Shown in pieces: positions 52,351 to 60,379 of a stretch of 64,000 nucleotides of DNA. The notes beneath the pieces are model-generated. The model did not search any database, had not been told where the DNA came from, and saw only the letters and a program-made list of their open reading frames with translations. The position numbers were made by a program, and so were the translations under genes. How positions within the stretch are numbered: the first letter of the stretch is position 1; each line of letters begins with the position of its first letter. This DNA is from an uncultured Eubacteriales bacterium (GTDB taxonomy: Bacteria > Bacillota > Clostridia > Christensenellales > Aristaeellaceae), in contig OMYT01000006.1 in the NCBI GenBank assembly GCA_900315315.1, positions 1 through 64,000 of the forward strand, read 5' to 3'.

Positions 52351-53739
52351 ATGAAGCTCCGGAAATGGCTGCTGTTTTCCGCTGTCCTGTCGCTGATGCT
52401 GGCTGTTCACACCGCCGTTGCGCTGGAGCTTTCCGCCGGTCCCGTAACCCCTTTTGATGAGAACCCCGTCACGGTTCGCTCGGATACCGCCGGCACCCTG
52501 ACGCTGATTCCTTCCCTGCCGGACTATGATCTGAAACCGGTAGTAACGGATTACCCCCTTGATGCCGGGGAAACCGTTATCCCCTGGGATGGTCTCAGCT
52601 GGCTCGGGGAGCCGCTGCCTTCCGGCAGGATTATGCTGAACGCGCAGCTCCAGGATGCCTCCGGCACGGTTTCGAATGCATCTCTCGAAGTTAAAATCTC
52701 CTCACCTCTGTGCGCTGCCGTCAGCTGTCTGCCCGCGGCGGATGTTTTCTGCCCGAAGGAGGATTCGCTGCGCATCGAATGCGGACTGAGCCGCAAAGGC
52801 AGCGTGAAAGTGGAAATCGCTTCCGCCGGGGAGCCGGACAAAGTCCTGCGCACCCTGGAGGGAAAAGCAAAGGATACGGTGCCCGTCACGCTGAAGTGGG
52901 ACGGAAAAGACCGGAAGCACAAAGTCCTGCCCGAGGGGGATTATCTCCTCACCGCCTATTCGGCAAATCTCCCGGACCGCAGGGTCACTGCCTCTGTCAC
53001 CCTGTCCGCCTCCCCTGTTCCCGTTCCGGCTGTCTTTGAGACCGGGGATATCATCCCCGCGGATCCGGAGAACGACGGGGAAGTCTGGGCCGCCCTGACC
53101 GCCCCGGCAGTCGTCGGTGCGGGAAATGAAGGCCAGGGCCTGTATCTGATGAAAAAGAAAAAATACTCCCCAGGCGGAAGTATTTCGGCACGGACCGCCG
53201 CGGTCCGTGTGCTGGAAGTCGACGGCAGCTGGTGCAGGGTGGCAGCCTGGCGCCAGGCTGTCGGCGAATATATGGAAGGCTGGGTCCAGACGGAAAAACT
53301 GACCGTGATTCCGTCCCGCCTGCATTACGGCGCGCTGATCAACAAAAAGGATCACACCATGACCGTTTACGAGGACGGAAAACGCATCGGCAGGATCCGG
53401 GTGTCCACCGGCTTGCTCAATGCCGCCAATCCGCTGGCTGCCACGCCACCCGGCGTCTATCTGATCGGCTCCCGCATGAAGGATTTCCAGATGGATGGAT
53501 ATCATTACGATTATCCGATCCGCCTTCACGGGGACTATCTCCTGCATACCGTCGGATATAAGACAAAAGACTCCGTCCGATACTATACAGAGGAACTGGA
53601 GGATCTCGGAGGCGAGGCCAGCCACGGCTGCGTCCGCATGGATATCCGGGCAACGGAAGAAAGCGGCGGCCTGAATGCCTGGTGGGTCTGGACTCACCTG
53701 GGCAGGGATACCCGGGTCATCGTAACCGAGGGGGAATAA
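52351..53739 (+). CDS. Secreted L,D-transpeptidase (YkuD)
   Basis: 462 residues from ATG 52351 (AGGGAGG just upstream); the longer frame starts inside the previous gene and is rejected. A signal peptide (about 1-25) is followed by two FlgD/Ig-like domains (about 35-215; PEGDYLLTAYSANL), an SH3-like region (AAVRVLEVDGSWCRV) and a YkuD domain from about 325, with the catalytic SHGCVRMDI motif (Cys near 430) and RLHGDYLLHT. It would form 3-3 cross-links in peptidoglycan or anchor proteins to it. It is convergent with the EamA gene, with no gap. Confidence 0.92.
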   Translation: MKLRKWLLFSAVLSLMLAVHTAVALELSAGPVTPFDENPVTVRSDTAGTLTLIPSLPDYDLKPVVTDYPLDAGETVIPWDGLSWLGEPLPSGRIMLNAQLQDASGTVSNASLEVKISSPLCAAVSCLPAADVFCPKEDSLRIECGLSRKGSVKVEIASAGEPDKVLRTLEGKAKDTVPVTLKWDGKDRKHKVLPEGDYLLTAYSANLPDRRVTASVTLSASPVPVPAVFETGDIIPADPENDGEVWAALTAPAVVGAGNEGQGLYLMKKKKYSPGGSISARTAAVRVLEVDGSWCRVAAWRQAVGEYMEGWVQTEKLTVIPSRLHYGALINKKDHTMTVYEDGKRIGRIRVSTGLLNAANPLAATPPGVYLIGSRMKDFQMDGYHYDYPIRLHGDYLLHTVGYKTKDSVRYYTEELEDLGGEASHGCVRMDIRATEESGGLNAWWVWTHLGRDTRVIVTEGE

Positions 53740-54627
53740 TCACCCGGCCTTCCGGTTCAGAATGATCACCGCGGAAAGAATCAGGAGAATGCCCAACGCC
53801 GGAAGAAGGGTCAGCGGCTCGGAGAAAGCAAGGATCCCGACCAGCGTCGCAACCAGCGGCTCAACCGTTGCGAGAATCCCCGCCCTGCTGGCTTCCACCG
53901 TGCGAAGGCCCAGGGTATAGAACAAAAATGGGATAACGGCCGTGACCAATGCGGTCAGTCCGCAGAAAAGCAGCAGTGAAACCGGATCCTGCGCCGCGGT
54001 AAACTTTGAGATCATGTCCGCCGGCCCGCAGATCAGCCAGGATCCGGCAGCCGCGAACAGAAACGTATAGGCCGTAACGGTGTACGGGGAATATTTCCGC
54101 AGGGCTACCGTCCCCAGAATGCTGTATAGCCCGTACCCGAGACCGGATCCGAGACCGACGAACAGTCCGGTCAGCGTAATTCCCTCACCGGAGATTCCCG
54201 AAACCAGCACACAGCCCGCAAAGGCCAACGCCAGCGCCAGCAGTTTTTTTCCGTTCAGCTTTTCATGGAAGAACAGCACGGACATCAGCATGATCCAGAT
54301 GGGGGAAGTATAGAGAAGGATCGCCGCGGTGGAAAGCGGCATCATGGTAATGGCGGTAAAATAGCATACGGTGAAAAACAGAATGCTCCCGAACCCCAGC
54401 CCGAGGAAAAGCGGAAGATCCCGCAAAGCGATCCTGAAGCCCGATCGGTCTTTGATCAGCAGAATGATGCAGAAAAACAGCGCTGCCAGCGTAACACGGA
54501 TCGAAACGATCTGCACGGCAGTGAAGCCGTACTCTGTCAGTCTTCTGACAAAGATCCCCATGCTGCCCCAGAAGCATCCTGCCAGGATAATCAGCAGCGG
54601 GCCGATGTTGCGTTTGCTCTTCTCCAT
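53740..54627 (-). CDS. EamA/DMT-family transporter
   Basis: 295 residues, ten membrane segments in two EamA repeats (LAGCFWGSMGIFVRRLTEYG; GLGSGLGYGLYSILGTVALRKYSPYTVTAYTF). The second repeat ends in RTVEASRAGILATVEPLVATLVGILAFSEPL, the typical signature. Such proteins export amino acids or other small metabolites; the substrate is not predictable. CAGGAGAGG lies upstream of the ATG. The stop abuts the L,D-transpeptidase stop. Confidence 0.92.
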   Translation of the reverse strand: MEKSKRNIGPLLIILAGCFWGSMGIFVRRLTEYGFTAVQIVSIRVTLAALFFCIILLIKDRSGFRIALRDLPLFLGLGFGSILFFTVCYFTAITMMPLSTAAILLYTSPIWIMLMSVLFFHEKLNGKKLLALALAFAGCVLVSGISGEGITLTGLFVGLGSGLGYGLYSILGTVALRKYSPYTVTAYTFLFAAAGSWLICGPADMISKFTAAQDPVSLLLFCGLTALVTAVIPFLFYTLGLRTVEASRAGILATVEPLVATLVGILAFSEPLTLLPALGILLILSAVIILNRKAG

Positions 54628-54848
54628 GCTGTGTCTGTCCTCTCCTGCATCATTTCAGGTACTGCACCGGTCATATTATCACGGATCGGTATCTTTCTGA
54701 AGTTTTTTCGAAAAGGATTCCGGCGATTCCGCATCGAATTATCCTGTCAGAGCGAAAAAACGATGCGTTTTATACTGCCATCATCCGCTGTGCCGGGATG
54801 ACCGGACTTCCCGATGCAATAATGACACTGAAACAAGGAGCTGCAACC

Positions 54849-55166
54849 ATGAAAAAGGACACCCGGCCGTTATCATTTGCCAGTATGGCTCTCGCCCTGG
54901 CGAGCGACTACAACCGCCTGTTTGTCATCGATTCCGATGACGACAGTTATGTTGAGTACTCCGCCAACGGCGCCGAAAAGGAACTCGTTCCGGTTTCATC
55001 CGGCGAGGATTTCTTCCGGGCCGTTCACCGGGACGCGAGAGAGCAGGTCTGGCCGGAGGATCAGACGTACGGAGACGAATTTGCCGTCATTCTGCAGGAC
55101 GTATTTGAGCGTGCCGGCAAACGGATGTATGAAGACAAAACAAAATGCAAGCAGAAAGCACAGTAA
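54849..55166 (+). CDS. Remnant of a GGDEF-type sensor protein
   Basis: 105 residues. Residues 8-75 (MALALASDYNRLFVIDSDDD, then GEDFFRAVHRDAREQVWPEDQ) match the sensor-like domain that precedes GGDEF domains in many Clostridia. At once follows YGDEFAVILQ, the GGDEF motif with Tyr for the first Gly, and then FERAGKRMYEDKTKCK, the usual end of a GGDEF domain. The 150 or so residues normally between are gone. It is therefore an internally deleted diguanylate cyclase, unlikely to make c-di-GMP, though AAGGAG precedes the ATG and the frame is open. The ComB-like gene follows after 13 bases. Confidence 0.75.
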   Translation: MKKDTRPLSFASMALALASDYNRLFVIDSDDDSYVEYSANGAEKELVPVSSGEDFFRAVHRDAREQVWPEDQTYGDEFAVILQDVFERAGKRMYEDKTKCKQKAQ

Positions 55167-55179
55167 AGGCGGCTGCCTC

Positions 55180-55866
55180 ATGAATATCGAAATCTTTCAT
55201 CTGATCGAAGGCGCAAAGCAGGCGGACGGCCTGGCTGTCATCATTGACGTGTTCCGCGCGTTTTCCATGGAGTGCTGGCTGTATTCACTCGGGGCAAAGG
55301 AAATCCGTCCGGTCGGAAGTGTTGAGGAAACCTTTGCCTGGAAGCAGAAGGATCCGGACTGCATTCTGGTCGGAGAGCGGCACGGAAGAAGAATCGACGG
55401 ATGCGATCTGGGCAACTCTCCTTCTTCCATTGATCCCGACCTGATCCGCGGAAAGCGGATCATTCATACCACAAGCGCCGGAACCCAGGGCATTGTCAAT
55501 GCCGTCCACGCGGAAGAAATCGTCACGGGCAGTTTTGTAAACGCCAAAGCCATTGCGGATTATATCCGGAAAAAGTGCCCGGATAAAGTCTCCCTGGTCT
55601 GCATGGGCAAGGAAGGCCTCGCGCAGGCGGAAGAAGACGAACTGTGCGCCGTTTATCTCAAAGCCTTGCTGATTGGCGAAGAGATGCCTGATATTGATAA
55701 CAGACTGAAAACACTCCGGACAGGCGGTGGCAAACATTTCTTCGATCCGTCCCTGCGGGAAGTGTTTCCGGAAAAAGATTTCTGGATGTGTATTGACCGG
55801 GACCGTTTTGATTTTGTGCTTCAGGTCAGACGGGACCGGGACGGGCTGATTTCTGTCCCGGTCTGA
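55180..55866 (+). CDS. ComB-family 2-phosphosulfolactate phosphatase-like protein
   Basis: 228 residues. It carries VIIDVFRAFSMECWLYSLGA, LVGERHGRRIDGCDLGNSP, IIHTTSAGTQGIVNA, EIVTGSFVNAKAIADYI and EDELCAVYLKALL, signatures of the ComB family. The named activity belongs to coenzyme M synthesis in methanogens; most bacterial members lack that pathway, so the substrate here is unknown. The start at ATG 55180 overlaps nothing; a long frame beginning at 54877 in the previous gene is spurious. It is probably co-transcribed with the GGDEF remnant. Confidence 0.88.
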   Translation: MNIEIFHLIEGAKQADGLAVIIDVFRAFSMECWLYSLGAKEIRPVGSVEETFAWKQKDPDCILVGERHGRRIDGCDLGNSPSSIDPDLIRGKRIIHTTSAGTQGIVNAVHAEEIVTGSFVNAKAIADYIRKKCPDKVSLVCMGKEGLAQAEEDELCAVYLKALLIGEEMPDIDNRLKTLRTGGGKHFFDPSLREVFPEKDFWMCIDRDRFDFVLQVRRDRDGLISVPV

Positions 55867-55973
55867 AAAAGGCCGAAATAATTTTTTCTCTTTTAAAGTT
55901 CATTTTAGGAATCAACGCTATCATGCAATTGTTCCCACCGGGAACCACTAAACTGCAAGGAGTTGATCTTAAC

Positions 55974-56714
55974 ATGAAGACCATGAAAAAATTGTCTCTG
56001 ATGACCCTGGCCCTTCTGCTGGCCCTGAGCCTGAGCGCTGCGGCCTTCGCCGAAGAAACCGAAACTGCCGTAGCAGAAGCGGCTCCTGCCGCAACGGAAG
56101 AAGCAGCCCCAGCCGAAACGGAAGCAGCCCCTGCCGAGACTGAAACCGCGGCCGCTGACACCCAGCAGGATGAAAAAGCCCTGTACGACGCGCTGGCTGC
56201 CTATGCCAAAGCAAAGGCCGAAGCCCGTAAGCAGGCACGTCTGGACAGCCTGAAAGAGGAACTGAGCGGCTATGTGACCGCCGGCATTCTGACCCAGGAA
56301 GAAGCGGACCTGATCCTGAATTACTACACCGAGCAGATGAACCAGACCGGCAACGGCTTCGGCCGCGGCGGCAAAGGTCTCCCGAACAGCCAGAGGAACC
56401 CGTTCGGCCGGAACGGCCAGTTCGGACAAAACGGACAGTTCGGACAGAACGGACAGGGAACTCAGCAGGGCGGTTCCGGCTGCGGCGGAAAATGTCTCCC
56501 GAACGGTCAGAACAATCAGAACGGTCAGAATGGCTGGAACGGTCAGTTCGGCCAGAATCCGCAGGGCGGTTTCGGCATGGGCGGACGTCATGGACAGTTC
56601 AATAATACCCCTTCCGTGCCTGATACCGTAACCGGTGCGACTCCCAACACAACTGCACCTGCTGTTCCGAACCAGAACACATTCCCCGCGCCGGGCGCAT
56701 TCCCCGGCCGCTGA
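55974..56714 (+). CDS. Secreted Q/N/G-rich low-complexity protein
   Basis: 246 residues. A signal peptide (ending SAAAFAEET) is followed by an Ala/Glu/Thr-rich stretch and a helical segment (about 60-120) with YVTAGILTQEEADLILNYY, resembling DUF2680-like repeats. Then come about 100 residues of Gly/Asn/Gln with FGQNGQFGQNGQ units and one CGGKC pair. The start is ATG 55974 with AAGGAG before it. The protein at 62558 has the same design (LVKDNVITQEICDAILNYM). The function is unknown: a wall-associated matrix protein is one possibility. Confidence 0.82.
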   Translation: MKTMKKLSLMTLALLLALSLSAAAFAEETETAVAEAAPAATEEAAPAETEAAPAETETAAADTQQDEKALYDALAAYAKAKAEARKQARLDSLKEELSGYVTAGILTQEEADLILNYYTEQMNQTGNGFGRGGKGLPNSQRNPFGRNGQFGQNGQFGQNGQGTQQGGSGCGGKCLPNGQNNQNGQNGWNGQFGQNPQGGFGMGGRHGQFNNTPSVPDTVTGATPNTTAPAVPNQNTFPAPGAFPGR

Positions 56715-56729
56715 TAAAACAGCTTTCTG

Positions 56730-56757
56730 CGCCATCCTTTCCGGGATGGCGTTTTTT
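56730..56757 (+). terminator. Terminator after the Q/N/G-rich gene
   Basis: CGCCATCC pairs with GGATGGCG, followed by six T. Confidence 0.9.
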
Positions 56758-57033
56758 CATGTACTCTCCATCGATGACTTTGGCAGCGGCCTTTCTTCTC
56801 TCAGCATGGTAGCCGATACCCTTCCGGATGAGATCAAAATCGACTGCTCCCTGCTGAAAAAGAACTGCGAGGACGAGCGGGAACGGATTATCCTGGAAAG
56901 CATCTTCCTTTTCGCCACCCGCCTGAACATGCGCACGGTTGCCGAAGGCGTGAAAACCGGTAACTACTTTGTCAAAAGCCCGGCAACCGAGGATGTCCTG
57001 GTCATCAGCCTCTGCCACAATATCAGTGAATAA
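56746..57033 (+). pseudogene. EAL-domain fragment
   Basis: The frame encodes VLSIDDFGSGLSSLSMVADT, LPDEIKIDCSLLK, ERIILESIFLFATRLNMRTVAEGVKTG and then unrelated residues. These are the middle and late motifs of an EAL phosphodiesterase domain (DDFGSG, K-x-D, AEGV), but the EAL motif itself and the start are missing. It directly follows a terminator and has no ribosome site. It is a fossil of a c-di-GMP phosphodiesterase; a GGDEF remnant lies 1.6 kb upstream. Confidence 0.8.
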
Positions 57034-57414
57034 TCATAGCCGAGACGCAACCACTTCAATCTCGATCAGCCCGCCCTTGGGAAGCTGCGCCGCTTCAACG
57101 CAGGACCGGGCGGGTTTATGATCGCCGAAGAATTCCGCATAGATCCCGTTCACAACGGCAAAATCAGACATATTCTTCAGGAAAACGACCGTCTTGATGA
57201 CGTCGGTCTTCTGCAGTCCCGCTTCTTCCAGAATCGCCTGAATATTCTTCAGGGATTGTTTTGTCTGCTCTTCAATGCTTTCCGGCAGGGCGCCGGTCTC
57301 CGGGGCCAGCCCCAGCTGCCCGGAAGTGTAGAGCAAACCGCCGGCCATAATGGCCTGGGAATAAGGTCCGATCGCCGCCGGGGCGTTCTTTGACTGAATA
57401 ATCCTGTTGGACAT
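57034..57414 (-). CDS. ridA: RidA-family deaminase
   Basis: 126 residues. Typical features are NAPAAIGPYSQAIMAGGLLYTSGQLG, the catalytic arginine in PARSCVEAAQLPKG and the closing IEIEVVAS. RidA hydrolyses reactive enamines/imines made by PLP enzymes such as threonine dehydratase. Length and motifs are complete. AGGAGG precedes the ATG. It is convergent with the EAL fragment and divergent from the importer operon. Confidence 0.95.
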   Translation of the reverse strand: MSNRIIQSKNAPAAIGPYSQAIMAGGLLYTSGQLGLAPETGALPESIEEQTKQSLKNIQAILEEAGLQKTDVIKTVVFLKNMSDFAVVNGIYAEFFGDHKPARSCVEAAQLPKGGLIEIEVVASRL

Positions 57415-57519
57415 GTTTCCGTATCCTCCTCATACGATGAATTCATATATCTTTCATTCGATATGGAGCTCTGAGATTCCTATATCTTGTTCTGAAAATG
57501 TTTTATTAAACAATTTCGA

Positions 57520-57547
57520 TTGACACTTTCCCGTTCAATGCTGTAAT
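57520..57547 (+). promoter_or_regulatory. Promoter of the TrpXYZ-like importer
   Basis: TTGACA, 16 bases, TGTAAT. No T-box or other riboswitch is evident in the following 97 bases. Confidence 0.65.
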
Positions 57548-57643
57548 TTCATATTCAATCCAATGGATCAACAAAGGAGTTCTTCCGGAAGGGGAGGGCT
57601 TTCTTTTTTGATACATTTTGTGAGTGAATGGGAGGAAATCGAT

Positions 57644-58594
57644 ATGAAAAAAGTGCTTTCTGTTCTGGTTGCCATGGTTCTTACACTCTGCCTGTGTAGT
57701 TTCGCCTCAGCAGAAGAAACTGCCTACCATGTCGGTATCTGCCAGCTGGTGCAGCATGTAGCGCTGGATGCCGCCACGCAGGGCTTCCAGGATGCCCTGA
57801 AGGAAAAACTGGGAGACGCAATCGTCTTTGACCTGCAAAACGCTTCCGGTGATACCAACACCTGTTCCACCATTATGAACAACTTTGTCTCCAACGGTGT
57901 GAATCTGATTATGGCAAACGCCACGCCGGCCCTGCAGGCTGCGGTGGCTTCCACCGGCGACATTCCGATTCTCGGCACCTCCGTGACCGATTATGCAACA
58001 GCTCTCGACATCAGCGACTGGACCGGCGCAACCGGCATCAATGTGTCCGGCACTTCCGACCTGGCTCCTCTGGATCAGCAGGCCGCCATGCTGCATGAAC
58101 TGTTCCCGGACGCAACAAAGATCGGCCTGCTTTACTGCTCCGCGGAACCCAACAGCAAGTATCAGGTGGATGTAATCAGAGGATATCTCGAAGATATGGG
58201 CTGCACCTGCGCCGAGTATACTTTCGCTGATTCGAATGATGTCGCGTCCGTAGCACAGAACGCCTGCGACGGCAGTGAAGTTATCTATATCCCGACGGAC
58301 AACACAGCCGCTTCCTGCACCGAAGCCATCCGGAATGTGGTGGAACCCGCAAAAATTCCGGTAATCGCCGGTGAGGAAGGACTCTGCAAGGGTTGCGGCG
58401 TAGCCACCCTGTCCATCAGCTATTATGATCTCGGCTATGCCACAGGCGAAATGGCGTATGAAGTACTGACAGGCGGTGCGGATGTCACCTCCATGGCAAT
58501 CCGCTTTGCGCCGAACGTGACAAAGGAATATAACAAGGAATTATGTGACCTGCTTGGTGTTGTCATTCCCGAAGGCTACACCGCTATCGAATAA
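57644..58594 (+). CDS. ABC importer substrate-binding protein (TrpX-like)
   Basis: 316 residues. A signal peptide ends in SFASAEE. The ABC_sub_bind fold shows ICQLVQHVALDAATQGFQDAL, NLIMANATPALQAAVASTGDIPILGTSVTDY, KIGLLYCSAEPNSKYQVD and VIYIPTDNTAASC. Homologs in Firmicutes are predicted tryptophan or other aromatic compound importers (TrpXYZ). The two cysteines in the signal do not make a lipobox, so the protein seems freely secreted or held otherwise. ATG 57644 follows GGGAGG; the upstream frame start is rejected. First gene of a three-gene operon. Confidence 0.9.
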   Translation: MKKVLSVLVAMVLTLCLCSFASAEETAYHVGICQLVQHVALDAATQGFQDALKEKLGDAIVFDLQNASGDTNTCSTIMNNFVSNGVNLIMANATPALQAAVASTGDIPILGTSVTDYATALDISDWTGATGINVSGTSDLAPLDQQAAMLHELFPDATKIGLLYCSAEPNSKYQVDVIRGYLEDMGCTCAEYTFADSNDVASVAQNACDGSEVIYIPTDNTAASCTEAIRNVVEPAKIPVIAGEEGLCKGCGVATLSISYYDLGYATGEMAYEVLTGGADVTSMAIRFAPNVTKEYNKELCDLLGVVIPEGYTAIE

Positions 58595-58665
58595 CCATCT
58601 CATATGAAACAGGCGAGGGCTCCCCGGTGATCTCTCGCCTGTTCCAAATTCCGGAGGGATTTATC

Positions 58666-59592
58666 GTGAATCTGGGAGCTCTTCTGAATGCCCTTCCCGG
58701 TGCAGTGGCCCAGGGCCTGATCTGGGGCATCATGTCCATCGGGGTCTACATCACCTATAAGGTGCTCGATCTGGCCGATCTGACCGTGGACGGCAGTATG
58801 GCCACCGGCGGCGCCGTCTGCGTTATGCTGATGCTGAACGGATGCAATGTCTGGCTGGCCCTGCTCTGCGCGGTCATCGCCGGCATGCTGGCAGGTCTTC
58901 TCACCGGTATTTTCCATACACAGTTCGGGATTCCGCCGATCCTTGCCGGAATCCTGACCCAGTTGTCCCTGTATTCCCTGAATCTGGCCATCATGGACTT
59001 CAAGGCAAACCAGGGAATCAATGTAACAAAATATCAGCTGATCGTCAGCCAGCGGAATGTCAGAACCTTTGATCTTTCCAACCCGATCGTGATAACCCTG
59101 CTGTTCCTGGTTGTGCTGATCGGCATTCTGTACTGGTTCTTCGGTACGGAGACAGGCTGCTCTCTGCGGGCCACCGGTGCCAATGAAGCCATGTCCCGCG
59201 CCCAGGGGATCAACACAAAGAAAACCAAGATTCTCGGCCTGATGATTTCCAACGGAATCGTTGCCCTGTCCTCCGCTATGCTGGCGCATTACCAGGGGTT
59301 TGTGGATGTCAATATGGGGCGCGGCGCCATCGTGATCGGTCTGGCTGCTGTGATCATCAGCGAGGTTCTTTTTGGAAAGCTGTTCCGGAATTTTGCGCTG
59401 AAACTGCTTGCGGTCGCCATCGGAGCCGTCCTGTATTTCATCGTGATCCAGATTGTTCTCTGGCTCGGCCTGAACACAAACCTGCTGAAACTGCTCTCTG
59501 CTCTGATTGTTGCGGTCTTCCTCGGCATTCCTTTCTGGAAAGCCAATCTGACCGGAAAGCATCCGCATAAAGGGGGCCAGCCGCATGCTTGA
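58666..59592 (+). CDS. ABC importer permease (TrpY-like)
   Basis: 308 residues, about nine membrane segments, with GLIWGIMSIGVYITYKVLDLADLTVDGS and the LRATGANEAMSRAQGINTKKTKILGLMISNG loop that contacts the ATPase. It belongs to the BPD_transp_2 family used by TrpXYZ-type importers. GTG at 58666 is chosen: CGGAGGG lies 9 bases before it, while the in-frame ATG at 58627 has no site and adds residues unlike the family. It overlaps the ATPase gene by 8 bases. Confidence 0.9.
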   Translation: MNLGALLNALPGAVAQGLIWGIMSIGVYITYKVLDLADLTVDGSMATGGAVCVMLMLNGCNVWLALLCAVIAGMLAGLLTGIFHTQFGIPPILAGILTQLSLYSLNLAIMDFKANQGINVTKYQLIVSQRNVRTFDLSNPIVITLLFLVVLIGILYWFFGTETGCSLRATGANEAMSRAQGINTKKTKILGLMISNGIVALSSAMLAHYQGFVDVNMGRGAIVIGLAAVIISEVLFGKLFRNFALKLLAVAIGAVLYFIVIQIVLWLGLNTNLLKLLSALIVAVFLGIPFWKANLTGKHPHKGGQPHA

Positions 59593-60379
59593 AATCACGA
59601 ATGTTACGAAGATCTTCAATGCGAAAACGATCAATGAGCGGGTCGCGCTGAACAATATCAGCCTGCATCTGAATGACCGGGATTTTGTTACCGTCATTGG
59701 CGGGAACGGAGCGGGTAAATCCACTCTGCTGAACGCAATCGCCGGCGTCTGGCCCGTTGAGAGCGGAAGCATTGTCCTCGATGGCACAGACATCACCGGC
59801 ATGCATGAATATAAACGTGCTGCCCTGCTTGGCAGGGTTTTTCAGGACCCGATGATGGGTACGGCCGCCACTATGCAAATCGAGGAAAACCTGGCTCTTG
59901 CCGCCCGGCGAGGGCAAAAGCGCACCCTGAAAGCAGGGATCACCCGGGAAGAGCGCGAGCGCTACCGGGATCAGCTGGCTGAATTGGGACTGGGCCTGGA
60001 AAACCGGATGACAGCAAAGGTCGGCCTGCTGTCCGGCGGTCAGCGACAGGCTCTGACCCTTCTGATGGCCACCCTGAATAAACCCAAGCTGCTGCTCCTG
60101 GACGAGCATACCGCCGCGCTGGACCCGCGGACAGCTGCCAAAGTACTGGAACTTTCAGAAAAAATCATCAACGAAAACCAGTTGATGACCCTGATGGTAA
60201 CCCATAACATGAGGGACGCTATCCGCTATGGTAATCGTCTGATCATGATGAATGAAGGCAAAGTGATCCTGGATATTTCCGGCGAAGAAAAAAAGCAGCT
60301 CACCATCGAACTGCTCATGGATGCTTTTGCCAAAGCCAGCGGCGAATCTTTTGTCAACGACAGGATGCTGCTTTCCTGA
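59585..60379 (+). CDS. ABC importer ATPase (TrpZ-like)
   Basis: 264 residues. Walker A GGNGAGKSTLLN, signature LSGGQRQALTLLM, Walker B LLLLDEHTAALD and switch histidine VTHNMRDAI are all present. It drives uptake by the permease encoded just before. AAAGGGGG lies before the ATG inside the permease end. Its 3' end overlaps the convergent histidine kinase gene by 26 bases, so no terminator lies between. Confidence 0.93.
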   Translation: MLEITNVTKIFNAKTINERVALNNISLHLNDRDFVTVIGGNGAGKSTLLNAIAGVWPVESGSIVLDGTDITGMHEYKRAALLGRVFQDPMMGTAATMQIEENLALAARRGQKRTLKAGITREERERYRDQLAELGLGLENRMTAKVGLLSGGQRQALTLLMATLNKPKLLLLDEHTAALDPRTAAKVLELSEKIINENQLMTLMVTHNMRDAIRYGNRLIMMNEGKVILDISGEEKKQLTIELLMDAFAKASGESFVNDRMLLS

